From positions 1 through 63,480 of the forward strand of contig CAJWTP010000003.1 of NCBI GenBank assembly GCA_913047325.1: a stretch of DNA of 63,480 bases, written 5' to 3'. Source of the stretch: an uncultured Gammaproteobacteria bacterium. GTDB lineage: Bacteria > Pseudomonadota > Gammaproteobacteria > PS1 > Pseudothioglobaceae. Under the pieces are notes generated by a model. It ran no database searches. It saw nothing but the letters and a program-made list of their open reading frames with translations, and was not told the DNA's origin. The position numbers and the translations under genes are program-made. Positions 8,923-18,028 of this stretch are shown piece after piece; positions within the stretch are counted from its first letter, which is position 1; every line of letters begins with the position of its first letter.

Positions 8923-9360
8923 GTGGTTAGATTCGGTATTTCATGGGTAGCTCGCCTCTTAGGAATAAGCGGCTTCACTATTCAGCAAAGAACGAGTAGC
9001 GGCTCGTTGCAGACGCTTAACGTTCCAAAAATTATGCCATTCAACCCCTCTAACTTTGCCTATAAGGCACGAAAAGATATTACGGTGGAGTCTGACTATC
9101 ATCTTAATCGATTACAAACTCAGACAATGAGTAATCAAGATAGCGAGAAAGTTTCAAGTGATGATCAAGACTTGCTTTCTGTGATTGCTACCTTGAAATC
9201 GAAGTTATATCAAGAACAGTCAAAAAGTCGTCATTACACCGAAGTTTTTAATGAACTCAATGAGCGTTTAGTTGAACTAGAAAAAAGTACTGACCCAGAT
9301 AACCAAAAAGATCTACAAAAACTTCAGGGTTGGATTCATTCAAATCGAGTTATTCACTAA
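8923..9360 (+). CDS. Hypothetical protein with C-terminal coiled coil
   Basis: Not recognised. It has 145 residues from a GTG at 8923 with GGGGGA about 5 bases upstream; ATGs at 9034 and 9127 are alternative starts (the latter gives 77 residues). Residues 1-37 are mildly hydrophobic and basic; 70-85 are polar, with many Asp and Ser; about 84-126 form a likely coiled coil (heptad-like Leu/Val spacing through TLKSKLYQEQ and NELNERLVELEK). No signal peptide or enzyme motif is seen. It lies 61 bp after hemD, where hemX is often found, but does not resemble HemX. It ends tail-to-tail with metF, overlapping it by 4 bases. Confidence 0.6.
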   Translation: MVRFGISWVARLLGISGFTIQQRTSSGSLQTLNVPKIMPFNPSNFAYKARKDITVESDYHLNRLQTQTMSNQDSEKVSSDDQDLLSVIATLKSKLYQEQSKSRHYTEVFNELNERLVELEKSTDPDNQKDLQKLQGWIHSNRVIH

Positions 9361-10226
9361 TTTAGAACTTTAAAGTCTTCAACAAGCAATGGTTTATCAT
9401 CAATTTGGATAATATTTTTTACCAAAGATAAAACAGGTTCTATCCGATTCATGCTATAGAAATGAAAGTCCTTAACACCTCCTGACTTTAATTTTAGGCA
9501 CATCTCGCTAACTACATCTTGGCCAAATTTCTGAAGACTGTCCATATCTTTTCTATAGTGTTTTAGTCTACTGAGAATCCAAGAAGGAATTTCAGCCTCA
9601 CAATTTCGCGAGAAAAGAACTAGCTGGTCATAGTTTGTGATAGGCATGATTCCAGGTACTATAGGCACATCAACACCCAGTCGCTGTACTTCATCTACAA
9701 AACGAAAATAAGCATCAGTATTGTAAAAATACTGTGTAATAGCACCATTGGCACCAGCCTTTATTTTATTAACGAAACATTCAATATCATTAATAACATT
9801 CTTCGATTGCGGGTGCTTTTCAGGGTACGCGGCTACATGAATAGTCAAGCGGTCGTTGTATTGTTCTTTGATAAATTCAACCAACTCATTGGCGTAATGA
9901 AAGTCACCAATATCGCGAATCGCTGGTGGAATGTCACCTCTTAAAACAACCACACGAGTAACACCAAGATTAACATATGTATCCAGTAATTTTGTCATCT
10001 GGTGAATGTTTGAGCCTACACAAGTTAAGTGTGGTGCAACGGTAACACAGGTTGCAGAGCTGAGCTCAGAAATGGTATCAATAGTCGCATCTTGGGCTGA
10101 GCCAAGAGCGCCATAAGTTACCGAATAAAAATCCGGGTTTGTTGTATCCAGTTTTGAAAGTGTTGTGAGTAAATTATGTTTTCCTTGTTCTGTTCTGGCG
10201 GGGAAAAACTCGTAGCTAATATTCAT
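9357..10226 (-). CDS. metF: 5,10-methylenetetrahydrofolate reductase
   Basis: FAD enzyme that reduces 5,10-methylene-THF to 5-methyl-THF for methionine synthesis. It has 289 residues, the usual bacterial length. It has YEFFPAR near the N-terminus, the folate/FAD-barrel segments PHLTCVG and VLRGDIPP, and a late GITQYFY-like segment (ANGAITQYFYNTDAYF). It is divergent from metR, with a 160-bp region between them that carries repeated palindromic half-sites. Confidence 0.95.
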   Translation of the reverse strand: MNISYEFFPARTEQGKHNLLTTLSKLDTTNPDFYSVTYGALGSAQDATIDTISELSSATCVTVAPHLTCVGSNIHQMTKLLDTYVNLGVTRVVVLRGDIPPAIRDIGDFHYANELVEFIKEQYNDRLTIHVAAYPEKHPQSKNVINDIECFVNKIKAGANGAITQYFYNTDAYFRFVDEVQRLGVDVPIVPGIMPITNYDQLVLFSRNCEAEIPSWILSRLKHYRKDMDSLQKFGQDVVSEMCLKLKSGGVKDFHFYSMNRIEPVLSLVKNIIQIDDKPLLVEDFKVLN

Positions 10227-10328
10227 GGTGTTGGATGCTTTGTTGTATTTATTAGGGACCGTTCTAGATAACTAAACATTTTTCTTTCTAGTGTTATTGA
10301 TTAGGTAGTCATTATAATGAGAACATTT

Positions 10329-10375
10329 AATGAATAATAATGGTATTATTTCATTAAATCATTAATATTATTCAT
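10329..10375 (+). promoter_or_regulatory. Candidate MetR/LysR-type operator between metF and metR
   Basis: A near-perfect 27-bp dyad covers 10329-10355 (half-sites TGAATAATA and TATTATTTCA). A second arm, TATTATTCAT (10366-10375), is an exact inverted copy of ATGAATAATA (10330-10339). This gives three related half-sites just before the metR start, as expected for a LysR-type regulator that controls itself and its divergent target. The region is AT-rich, so some symmetry could be chance. Confidence 0.5.
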
Positions 10376-10386
10376 AGTTTATAGTT

Positions 10387-11271
10387 ATGATTGAGCGTTC
10401 TCATCTCTCTATCTTGCGTGAAATTGAGCGCAATGGCACCCTGACCGCCGCTGCAAATAGCCTGCATCTGACCCAGTCCGCCTTAACCCATGCTATCAAA
10501 AAACTTGAACAACGAACGACTGTCAAGTTGTGGGATAAAGAAGGGCGGGCCATACGCCTAACACAAGCGGGAAGTTATCTATTATCTGTGGCGAATCGCT
10601 TAGTGCCACAGCTAGAATATGCTGATCAAGTGATTGAACGTTTTGCCAGAGGGGAGAAGGGCGTAATCCGCATAGGCATGGAATGCCATCCTTGCTATCA
10701 ATGGTTATTAAAAGTGGTGACGCCATATATTGAGCGTTACCCCGAGGTGGATATCGATGTTAAGCAGCAATTTCAATTTGGTGGCATGGAGGCATTGCTT
10801 AATTATGATATCGATGTTTTGGTCACGCCAGATCCGATTCATCAGTCTGGCGTGACATTTAAACCTGTATTAGATTATCAGCAGGTGTTAGTTGTTAGCA
10901 AACAGCATGCTTTGGCTAAAAAAACACAAGTTGAGCCAAAAGATCTCGCTGAGGAGGTGTTATACAGTTATCCTGTCGATATTGATCGGCTGGATATATA
11001 TAGCCGATTCTTAAACCCTGCACACTGTGGGCCAAAAAAGCACAAAAGTATTGAGGCGACTGACATCATGCTGCAACTCGTTGCAGCTGGGCGTGGTGTA
11101 GCTGCACTGCCACACTGGCTGGTGAATGAATACGCCGACAAGATGGCGATTCAAGCAGTGCGCCTTGGAAAAGCGGGTATCAGTAAAAACATTTACCTAG
11201 GTCTTCGTGATGATGATCAGGGTATTGATTATATTCAGGCGTTTGTTAAGCAAGCTGAATGGCTGGATTAG
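10387..11271 (+). CDS. metR: LysR-family regulator, MetR-like
   Basis: Transcription regulator of methionine genes that responds to homocysteine. It has 294 residues: an N-terminal winged helix-turn-helix (about 5-62, with AANSLHLTQSALTHAIKKLE) and a substrate-binding domain (about 90-290). Features such as GMECHPCYQWL and FQFGGMEALL are those I associate with MetR. Divergent metF supports the call. Its composition is odd: bases 10441-10500 are 33/60 G+C against 23/60 in the first 60 bases at infA (11401-11460), so it may have been acquired from a more GC-rich relative. Confidence 0.9.
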   Translation: MIERSHLSILREIERNGTLTAAANSLHLTQSALTHAIKKLEQRTTVKLWDKEGRAIRLTQAGSYLLSVANRLVPQLEYADQVIERFARGEKGVIRIGMECHPCYQWLLKVVTPYIERYPEVDIDVKQQFQFGGMEALLNYDIDVLVTPDPIHQSGVTFKPVLDYQQVLVVSKQHALAKKTQVEPKDLAEEVLYSYPVDIDRLDIYSRFLNPAHCGPKKHKSIEATDIMLQLVAAGRGVAALPHWLVNEYADKMAIQAVRLGKAGISKNIYLGLRDDDQGIDYIQAFVKQAEWLD

Positions 11272-11329
11272 CAACGTCCGACATTTGTTCTTTGCCTGAA
11301 CTACATTTATATTGTGATTAAGTATTTAG

Positions 11330-11375
11330 GTATAATTCCATTTGGTTTTGATATTAGTATAATTCTACTTGGTTT
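11330..11375 (+). repeat. Two 19-bp direct repeats, each with TATAAT, upstream of infA
   Basis: Copies at 11330-11348 and 11357-11375 differ at 3 of 19 positions and are 27 bp apart. Each starts GTATAATTC and ends TTGGTTT. Both contain a consensus -10 hexamer, so they may be tandem promoters or a duplicated promoter segment; good -35 elements at standard spacing are not obvious. Confidence 0.5.
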
Positions 11376-11398
11376 ATTAAATTACTGAAAAATATAAT

Positions 11399-11617
11399 AT
11401 GGCGAAGAGCGATTACATAGAGCTAGAAGGAGTTGTAAAAGAAAAATTACCCAATACAACATTTAAGGTTGAATTGGAAAACGGACATAACGTTCTAGCC
11501 CATATATCTGGCAAGATTCGTAAGCACTATATTCGCATATTACCTGGGGATAAGGTTACTGTCGAAATGACACCGTATGACCTAACCAAAGGTAGAATTA
11601 CGTTCAGACATAAATAA
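11399..11617 (+). CDS. infA: Translation initiation factor IF-1
   Basis: S1-fold protein that occupies the 30S A-site during initiation. It has 72 residues, the standard length, with the family sequence [20 protein letters not shown] and [19 protein letters not shown]. It is followed 11 bases later by a tRNA-Leu gene, probably on the same transcript. Confidence 0.98.
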   Translation: MAKSDYIELEGVVKEKLPNTTFKVELENGHNVLAHISGKIRKHYIRILPGDKVTVEMTPYDLTKGRITFRHK

Positions 11618-11628
11618 GCCTAAGACTT

Positions 11629-11715
11629 GCCAGTGTGGTGGAATTGGTAGACACGCCGGATTCAAAATCCGGTTCCTTTGCGGGAGTGACGGTTCGAGCC
11701 CGTCCACTGGTACCA
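11629..11715 (+). tRNA. tRNA-Leu (anticodon CAA)
   Basis: An 87-base class II tRNA. The acceptor stem GCCAGTG pairs with CACTGGT (one G-U). The anticodon stem-loop is CCGGA-TTCAAAA-TCCGG, giving anticodon CAA. It has a long variable arm, a T-loop GTTCGAGCC, discriminator A and an encoded CCA. It lies between infA and oadG. Confidence 0.97.
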
Positions 11716-11734
11716 AACTTTTTGGAAATTGTTT

Positions 11735-11965
11735 ATGGATAGTAAACTCTTAGTAGATGCAATTAACTTAACTCTTTTTGGGATGGGTTTCGTTTTTGTA
11801 TTTCTGGCTCTAATGGTAGTTGTAACTACTTTGATGTCAGCATCCGTTCTCAGACTTCAACCCAATGCAAGCCTTGAAGGCTCAGGACCGGTAATTGATG
11901 ATGGTATCGATGAAGAAGCTGAATTTATTATAAGAGAGGCAATCAAGATGCACAGAAGGAATTAA
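11735..11965 (+). CDS. oadG: Oxaloacetate decarboxylase gamma subunit
   Basis: Small membrane-anchored subunit that assembles the Na+-pumping decarboxylase. It has 76 residues from the ATG at 11735; an in-frame TTG two codons earlier is less likely. One N-terminal membrane helix (about 8-33, LTLFGMGFVFVFLALMVVV) is followed by an acidic cytoplasmic tail. The call rests on this architecture and on position immediately before oadA and oadB; OadG sequences are poorly conserved. It starts 19 bases after the tRNA. Confidence 0.8.
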   Translation: MDSKLLVDAINLTLFGMGFVFVFLALMVVVTTLMSASVLRLQPNASLEGSGPVIDDGIDEEAEFIIREAIKMHRRN

Positions 11966-11969
11966 ATAT

Positions 11970-13769
11970 ATGTCAAAGCAGGTCAATAATAAGCCAGTAG
12001 AAATTACAGAATTAGTTTTAAGGGATGGGCATCAGTCATTATTCGCAACCCGAATGAGGATTGATGACATGCTTCCAATTGCGGAAAAGTTGGATCAAAT
12101 TGGCTATTGGTCGATGGAATCTTGGGGTGGTGCAACGTTTGATTCTTGTATTCGTTTTTTAGGTGAAGACCCTTGGGAGAGAATTCGTGAAATAAGTAAT
12201 GTCATGCCCAATACACCACAACAGATGCTGCTCAGAGGGCAAAATCTATTAGGTTATCGTCATTACAGTGACGATGTAGTGAGAAAATTCGTTGACAGAT
12301 GTGCCGAAAACGGAGTTGCCGTTTTTCGTATATTTGATGCCATGAATGATATGCGTAATCTTGAGGTTGCAATTGACCAAACCGTCAACATCGGGCAGCA
12401 TGCGCAAGGAACAATTTCTTATACTGTGAGTCCAGTGCATACGACTGAATTATGGATTGAGCAGGCAAAGAAGATTGAAGATATAGGAGCACATTCGCTC
12501 TGCATTAAAGACATGGCTGGGTTGTTACAGCCATATGATGCCTATGATTTAGTAACAAAATTAAAAAAAGCGATTAATATACCTATTCAGCTACATGCGC
12601 ATGCCACTACTGGACTTTCAACTGCCTGCATTATTAAAGCTGTTGAGGCTGGAATAGATCGGGTTGATACCTGTATAGGGTCAATGAGTATGACATATAG
12701 CCATTCAGCGACCAACTCAGTTGTTTCTATTTTAGAAGCAAGCCCTCGTAAAACTGGTCTTGACCTAATAAAACTCGAAGAGATTGATCAATACTTTAAA
12801 CCTATCAGAGCTAAATATTCTAAATTTGAGGGTTCACTTAAGGGTGTTGATTCACGTATTCTGCTCTCGCAAGTTCCTGGAGGTATGTTAACCAACATGG
12901 AAGGCCAGTTGAAAGAACAGAATGCAGTTGATAAGATGGACGAAGTTTTATTAGAAATACCTAGAGTTCGTGAAGACTTAGGCTATATCCCTCTTGTAAC
13001 TCCTACCTCTCAAATTGTTGGCACTCAATCGGTACTAAATGTTCTTACAGGAGAGAGATACAAAACTATAACTAAAGAGGTGGCTGGAATTCTTAAAGGA
13101 GAATATGGTGCTGCACCTGCGCCAGTAAATAAGGAACTCCAAGCTAGAGTTTTAGATGGTTCGGAAGCAATTGTATGCCGTCCTGCAGATAATATTGAAC
13201 CTGAACTTGAAATTCTTGAGTCTGAATTTGACAAAATTGTTTCTGAGAAAAATATTAGAGTTGCTGATGAAAAAATCGATGATTTGTTAATCTATGCACT
13301 TTTCCCTCAGGTTGGCATTCAGTTTCTGGAAAATAGAAATAACCCTGATTTTTTTGAGCCAGTTCCAAAGTTAGAAGACAACATACCAGTTAAAGAAAAA
13401 AATAAGGGTGTTTACACGGTTTCTTTCAAAGGCCACTCATATACCGTTAGTGTTTCAGCTGGTGGTGATATAACATCAATGAAGTCTGTCTCTGATATCC
13501 AAGATGAGACGCCAAATACAGTGACATCTTCTTCGAACTCAAAACCATCAGGTAATACGGAAGAGGTTTGTGCCCCTCTATCTGGAACTATATGGAAGAT
13601 TCTGGTAAGTCCTAATCAGAGCGTGAATGAGGGAGATACTTTGCTAATTCTAGAAGCAATGAAAATGGAAACTGAAATTAAGGCGGCTCATTCAGGCTTA
13701 GTGCTTAGTGTTAATGTCAAAGAGGGTGACTCAGTTGGTGTTGGTCAGGCACTATTAACTTTAGCGTAA
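11970..13769 (+). CDS. oadA: Oxaloacetate decarboxylase alpha subunit (biotin protein)
   Basis: Carboxyltransferase that moves CO2 from oxaloacetate to biotin. It has 599 residues. The HMG-CoA-lyase-like TIM barrel carries LRDGHQSL (17-24), Lys179 (CIKDMAG, the carbamylated metal-site lysine of the family) and the metal-binding His208/His210 (LHAHATTG). A conserved carboxylase domain follows, then a Pro/Ser-rich linker and a C-terminal biotinyl domain with EAMKME and biotin Lys565. With oadG and oadB it forms a complete Na+ pump. The same architecture also occurs in pyruvate carboxylase subunit B, but adjacent oadB favours the decarboxylase. Confidence 0.93.
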   Translation: MSKQVNNKPVEITELVLRDGHQSLFATRMRIDDMLPIAEKLDQIGYWSMESWGGATFDSCIRFLGEDPWERIREISNVMPNTPQQMLLRGQNLLGYRHYSDDVVRKFVDRCAENGVAVFRIFDAMNDMRNLEVAIDQTVNIGQHAQGTISYTVSPVHTTELWIEQAKKIEDIGAHSLCIKDMAGLLQPYDAYDLVTKLKKAINIPIQLHAHATTGLSTACIIKAVEAGIDRVDTCIGSMSMTYSHSATNSVVSILEASPRKTGLDLIKLEEIDQYFKPIRAKYSKFEGSLKGVDSRILLSQVPGGMLTNMEGQLKEQNAVDKMDEVLLEIPRVREDLGYIPLVTPTSQIVGTQSVLNVLTGERYKTITKEVAGILKGEYGAAPAPVNKELQARVLDGSEAIVCRPADNIEPELEILESEFDKIVSEKNIRVADEKIDDLLIYALFPQVGIQFLENRNNPDFFEPVPKLEDNIPVKEKNKGVYTVSFKGHSYTVSVSAGGDITSMKSVSDIQDETPNTVTSSSNSKPSGNTEEVCAPLSGTIWKILVSPNQSVNEGDTLLILEAMKMETEIKAAHSGLVLSVNVKEGDSVGVGQALLTLA

Positions 13770-13771
13770 CT

Positions 13772-14902
13772 ATGGAGCAGTTAAATTTACTCTGGATAAA
13801 TACTGGGTTACATCAAATGGTGTGGGGCCAAGGACTGATGTTGTTGGTTGGTATTCTTCTTATTTATCTGGCAATTGTAAAAAAATTCGAACCACTATTA
13901 CTTCTACCTATAGGATTTGGTGCAATTCTAAGTAATATTCCTGGAGCAGATTTGGCTGTTGGGGATGGTATTTTGCACCTTTTCTATCAAGTAGGTATTG
14001 AGTCCGGCGCTTTTCCGTTAATTATCTTTATGGGTGTTGGAGCTTTAACAGATTTTGGCCCACTTCTTGCAAATCCAAAAACATTATTGCTTGGAGCGGC
14101 AGCCCAATTTGGTATTTTTGCTACTTTTCTTGGGGCAATTGGTTTGACATCTTTAGGTATTTTTGATTTTAGTCTTAAGCAGGCTGCAGCTATAGGGATT
14201 ATTGGTGGGGCTGATGGTCCTACCTCCATCTATGTTGCCTCGATTCTTGCGCCAGAGTTGCTGGGCGCTATTGCAGTTGCCTCATATTCTTATATGGCGC
14301 TAGTACCACTTATTCAGCCGCCTATTATGAGGGCATTTACGACATCAAGAGAGAGACAAATAAAGATGGTGCAGTTGCGAGATGTATCCAAGACGGAAAA
14401 GATTGTTTTTCCAATAATTTTATTACTGCTTGTTGCCCTCCTACTTCCAGATGCGGCTCCATTATTAGGTATGTTTGCTTTTGGTAATCTAATGAAGGAG
14501 TCCGGAGTTGTTGATCGCTTGAGTGATACTACTCAAAATGCATTGATAAACATTGTAACTATTTTCCTTGGTTTGGCGGTTGGCTCAAAGTTAATGGCGG
14601 AAAAATTCTTACAACTTGATACCTTGGGTATCCTGCTTTTGGGTCTGGTGGCTTTCGCGATAGGAACAATGTGTGGACTTTTAATGGCAAAACTGATGAA
14701 TATATTTAGCAAAAATAAAGTCAACCCATTAATTGGTTCGGCTGGTGTTTCTGCAGTGCCCATGGCTGCCCGCGTTTCTAATAAAGTTGGCCTTGAGGCA
14801 GATCCACATAACTTCTTGTTAATGCACGCAATGGGGCCAAATGTTGCTGGCGTGATTGGCTCTGCAATCGCTGCTGGTATTATGATTCAGTTTTTAGGGT
14901 AA
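13772..14902 (+). CDS. oadB: Na+-translocating decarboxylase beta subunit
   Basis: Membrane subunit that decarboxylates carboxybiotin and exports Na+. It has 376 residues with nine or so hydrophobic helices. Family motifs include [15 protein letters not shown] (about 91-105), [14 protein letters not shown] and the C-terminal [14 protein letters not shown] plus [14 protein letters not shown]. Two bases separate it from oadA. It ends tail-to-tail with lolD. Confidence 0.94.
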   Translation: MEQLNLLWINTGLHQMVWGQGLMLLVGILLIYLAIVKKFEPLLLLPIGFGAILSNIPGADLAVGDGILHLFYQVGIESGAFPLIIFMGVGALTDFGPLLANPKTLLLGAAAQFGIFATFLGAIGLTSLGIFDFSLKQAAAIGIIGGADGPTSIYVASILAPELLGAIAVASYSYMALVPLIQPPIMRAFTTSRERQIKMVQLRDVSKTEKIVFPIILLLLVALLLPDAAPLLGMFAFGNLMKESGVVDRLSDTTQNALINIVTIFLGLAVGSKLMAEKFLQLDTLGILLLGLVAFAIGTMCGLLMAKLMNIFSKNKVNPLIGSAGVSAVPMAARVSNKVGLEADPHNFLLMHAMGPNVAGVIGSAIAAGIMIQFLG

Positions 14903-14930
14903 GAGAACTTGATAATTTCTTTTATAAGTT

Positions 14931-15608
14931 TCATGAAATTGAAAGTTTTTGGTTTTCTAGTGTAACTATTCTATCCATTTTATTAGCTATTGCACGGTCA
15001 TGAGTCACCACTAAAAGCGATGAAATGTTGTCCTTGTTGAGCTCTAGGATTAGTTCTAGTACTTCATCTGAATTCGTTGTATCTAAATTACCTGTTGGTT
15101 CGTCAGCTAAAAGACATTCTGGTTTAGTTATAATGGATCTTGCTATAGCTACTCTTTGACGTTCTCCACCTGACAGTTCAGAAGGTTTGTGATTAATACG
15201 ATGCTCAAGGCCAACCCTTGTGAGAAGTTCTTTGGCTTGTGATAGTGCGCTATATTTGTTGTCTCCCTGTATAAGTAAAGGTAGGCCGACATTGTATAGA
15301 GAGGAGAAATCATTCAATAAGTGATGAAACTGATATACAAAACCGAAGGTTTTAGCGCGTAACTGAGTACGTGACTCCTCGTTTATTTGAGAAATATTGG
15401 TGCCGTTAACCAGTATCTTTCCAGAGGAAGGTTGATCAAGCCCTCCAATAAGATTAAGAAGTGTTGATTTGCCGCATCCTGACTTTCCTAGTACAGCAAC
15501 CGTTTCACCTGGTGACAAAACAAAGTCTAAATTATTCAGTACAGCAGTTTTTTTATCACCTTCAGCGTAAGAAAAGCCAAGGGAATGGCATTCAACAATA
15601 TTATTCAT
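14931..15608 (-). CDS. lolD: Lipoprotein release ATPase LolD
   Basis: ATPase of the LolCDE exporter that extracts outer-membrane lipoproteins from the inner membrane for LolA. It has 225 residues. Walker A is GKSGCGKST (41-49), signature LSGGERQ (145-151) and Walker B CLLADEP (165-171). The Q-loop segment FVYQFHHLL is the LolD/MacB type. It overlaps the upstream membrane gene by 8 bases. Confidence 0.95.
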   Translation of the reverse strand: MNNIVECHSLGFSYAEGDKKTAVLNNLDFVLSPGETVAVLGKSGCGKSTLLNLIGGLDQPSSGKILVNGTNISQINEESRTQLRAKTFGFVYQFHHLLNDFSSLYNVGLPLLIQGDNKYSALSQAKELLTRVGLEHRINHKPSELSGGERQRVAIARSIITKPECLLADEPTGNLDTTNSDEVLELILELNKDNISSLLVVTHDRAIANKMDRIVTLENQKLSIS

Positions 15609-16839
15609 ATCTTAACACATCAGAGATGTTAACTTTGCCGGCACGTTTGGCTGGGTAAATTGAAGCAAGTATAACTAATACAAAGGAACCAATCATTACA
15701 CTTATCACATCACTAAATTTAATTTCGGAAGGAAAACGATTGATATAAAAAACATCTTCTGGGAAAAACTTAAACCCAATAATAGTTTCAATAAATGAAA
15801 TCACAGACTCTATATTAAGTGCCAGTAAAATTCCTAGAACTGTGCCAATAACGATACCAATTATGCCAATACCAAGCCCTTGATAGAAGAACACCTTGAC
15901 GATTCTTTTTGGTGTCATGCCGATCGTTCTAAGGATTGCAATATCTGACCTTTTATCTGTCACAACCATTACCATCATAGAAACAATATTAAAAGCGGCG
16001 ACCGCTATAATTAAAGAAAGAATAACAGCAATCATTTGTTTTTCTAGATTAAGCGCCGCTATAAAATTTCTTTTTTGTTCCATCCAGTCGACGCCATAGT
16101 AAGAGTCTTGCCCGATTGTCTCGATGACATTGTCAGTTATTGTGTCTGCTTTAAACAAGTCATCTACTTTGAGGCGTATGCCTGATATCTTAGTTTCCAA
16201 ACTGAACAGTTCCTGAGCGTCATATAGGTGAATAAAAACTAGGTTATTATTGTATTCATTCAAACCAGCATTAAATACCCCAGTTACAGTGAAAGACTGT
16301 GATTTCGGTATTAGTAAGCCAATCGAATTTCTACTTGGTGCAATCAGCGTTATCGAGTCACCAACACCGGCACTCAACATTGTTGCGAGGCCAATCCCAA
16401 TTAGTACTGTCGGTGATTCTTCTGAAAGATCCAACTTGCCGTATTTAATCTCATTTAGTAAAGTAGAAGTTTTAATTTCTTGTTCCGCAACAATGCCCCT
16501 GACGCTAACTCCTTGTGATAAACCGTTTAGAGTCATCAATGCAAAATCTTCAACATAAGGAGAAGTGTCGATTATATGTTCGTTAAGTTTTATCTTTTTA
16601 TTGACCTCTTCCCAATCCTTTAGAGTGTTATCATTTTCAGTTATATAGGCGTGTGATATCGCATTCAAAACTCGGCTTCTTAACTCCTCATGAAAACCAT
16701 TCATGACAGATAAAACTGTAATTAATGACATTACAGCCAAAACCAAGCTCACCATTGAAACCCCTGAAATAAAGGAAACGAAGCCTTTTTTACGGTTGGA
16801 ACGCAAATATTGCTTAGAAATATGAAATTCAACACTCAT
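15601..16839 (-). CDS. lolC: Lipoprotein-releasing system membrane protein LolC/LolE
   Basis: Inner-membrane partner of LolD. It has 412 residues with the MacB/FtsX layout: one N-terminal helix (about 22-47), a periplasmic MacB-type core domain (about 48-265), then three C-terminal helices (about 270-400). The N-terminal segment FVSFISGVSMVSLVLAVMSL is typical of LolC/LolE. Only one such gene is adjacent, so this may be a single LolF-like protein serving both roles; C and E cannot be separated by eye. Confidence 0.9.
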   Translation of the reverse strand: MSVEFHISKQYLRSNRKKGFVSFISGVSMVSLVLAVMSLITVLSVMNGFHEELRSRVLNAISHAYITENDNTLKDWEEVNKKIKLNEHIIDTSPYVEDFALMTLNGLSQGVSVRGIVAEQEIKTSTLLNEIKYGKLDLSEESPTVLIGIGLATMLSAGVGDSITLIAPSRNSIGLLIPKSQSFTVTGVFNAGLNEYNNNLVFIHLYDAQELFSLETKISGIRLKVDDLFKADTITDNVIETIGQDSYYGVDWMEQKRNFIAALNLEKQMIAVILSLIIAVAAFNIVSMMVMVVTDKRSDIAILRTIGMTPKRIVKVFFYQGLGIGIIGIVIGTVLGILLALNIESVISFIETIIGFKFFPEDVFYINRFPSEIKFSDVISVMIGSFVLVILASIYPAKRAGKVNISDVLRYE

Positions 16840-16892
16840 GATGAGAATATTTTGTCATACTTATTGTTTTAAAGGTAATTAAAGCGTTCAAA

Positions 16893-17861
16893 ATGTCGTC
16901 TCATTTAAGTACTTATAGAAAAAATAAAATGAACTTGATGAGTTATCTATTGATTCCCTTGTCAGGGATATTTTTATTATTAGTTCAATTCAGGTTTTGG
17001 TTATATAAGGTTGGTTTTTTCGATATATACAAAACTAAGATTCCGGTCATTGTTGTTGGAAATATTACCATTGGCGGCACAGGTAAAACACCACTCGTAA
17101 TCGCAATAGTTAAGTATTTTGAATCACAAGGAAAGAGTGTTGGTGTTGTCTCTAGAGGCTATAAGGGAGATTATGTACAGGAGGTTTTAGAGGTCACTCG
17201 AGCAACAGAACCTCAAGAGTGCGGAGATGAGCCAGCATTAATAGTTCAGAGTACAAATGCTAAAGTTGCAGTTGCCAGGAAGCGATCAGAAGCGGTTAAA
17301 CACTTAGCCATTAATGAAAAAGTAGATGTAATTATTAGTGATGACGGGTTACAGCACTACGCCATGGGCCGTGATGTCGAGATTGCAGTTATTGACGGAG
17401 TGAATCGCTTTGGTAACGGTTTTCTTCTTCCTGTAGGTCCTCTTAGGGAGCCAGTAAAGAGATTAAAATCTGTTGACATTATTATAAATAATGGTGCGAG
17501 TTTTGACGGCGAGCTCAGCTGCGAGATTAAAGCTGAAAGCTTTGTAAACATTGCTACTGAGGAATTTCAGCCACTTGATTACTTTAAAGATAAAGAGTGC
17601 TACGCTGTGGCTGGTATTGGGAATCCCTCAAAATTTTTCAAATTACTTGATGATCTAGGTGTTCGTTCAATTAACAAGCCGTTTGTGGATCATCACAATT
17701 TTGTTGCCGAGGACTTTGCCTTTGCAAAAGACTATCCTGTCATAATGACTTCAAAGGATTGTGTAAAATGTAAGCATTTTGCGACAGATCAGATGTGGTA
17801 TTTATCAGTTCAAGCTGAATTGAGTTCAGACTTTTACCAACAGCTGGAGTCTAAGTTATGA
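16893..17861 (+). CDS. lpxK: Tetraacyldisaccharide 4'-kinase
   Basis: Phosphorylates the lipid A disaccharide at the 4' position on the inner-membrane face. It has 322 residues from the first ATG; ATGs at codons 13 and 16 are possible. An N-terminal membrane helix (about 18-38) is followed by the P-loop GGTGKTPL (61-68), then RGYKGDY and SDDGLQHY, all family hallmarks. Its stop overlaps the next start (ATGA), beginning a tightly packed operon. Confidence 0.95.
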   Translation: MSSHLSTYRKNKMNLMSYLLIPLSGIFLLLVQFRFWLYKVGFFDIYKTKIPVIVVGNITIGGTGKTPLVIAIVKYFESQGKSVGVVSRGYKGDYVQEVLEVTRATEPQECGDEPALIVQSTNAKVAVARKRSEAVKHLAINEKVDVIISDDGLQHYAMGRDVEIAVIDGVNRFGNGFLLPVGPLREPVKRLKSVDIIINNGASFDGELSCEIKAESFVNIATEEFQPLDYFKDKECYAVAGIGNPSKFFKLLDDLGVRSINKPFVDHHNFVAEDFAFAKDYPVIMTSKDCVKCKHFATDQMWYLSVQAELSSDFYQQLESKL

Positions 17862-18028
17862 TTGATAAAGATTTATTAAAAATGCTAGTGTGTCCAAAAT
17901 CAAAGGCTCCCTTAAAGCAGGTTGGGGAAGAATTGATTTGTGAAGAAAGCCAATTATCCTACCCGATAGAGGATGGAATACCAGTCCTTCTTGTCGAAGA
18001 GGCTCACAAGATTAAGCCAAAAAAATAA
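17858..18028 (+). CDS. ycaR: Trm112-like small protein (YcaR/UPF0434 family)
   Basis: A 56-residue protein. The N-terminus MIDKDLLKMLVCPKSKAPL and ISDGIPVLL-like segment (here YPIEDGIPVLL) match the YcaR/Trm112 family, small zinc-ribbon-like proteins that often stabilise methyltransferases. Only two cysteines remain (Cys12, Cys28), so a full four-cysteine zinc site is not present. It overlaps lpxK by 4 bases and kdsB by 1, the same lpxK-ycaR-kdsB order known in E. coli. Confidence 0.9.
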   Translation: MIDKDLLKMLVCPKSKAPLKQVGEELICEESQLSYPIEDGIPVLLVEEAHKIKPKK

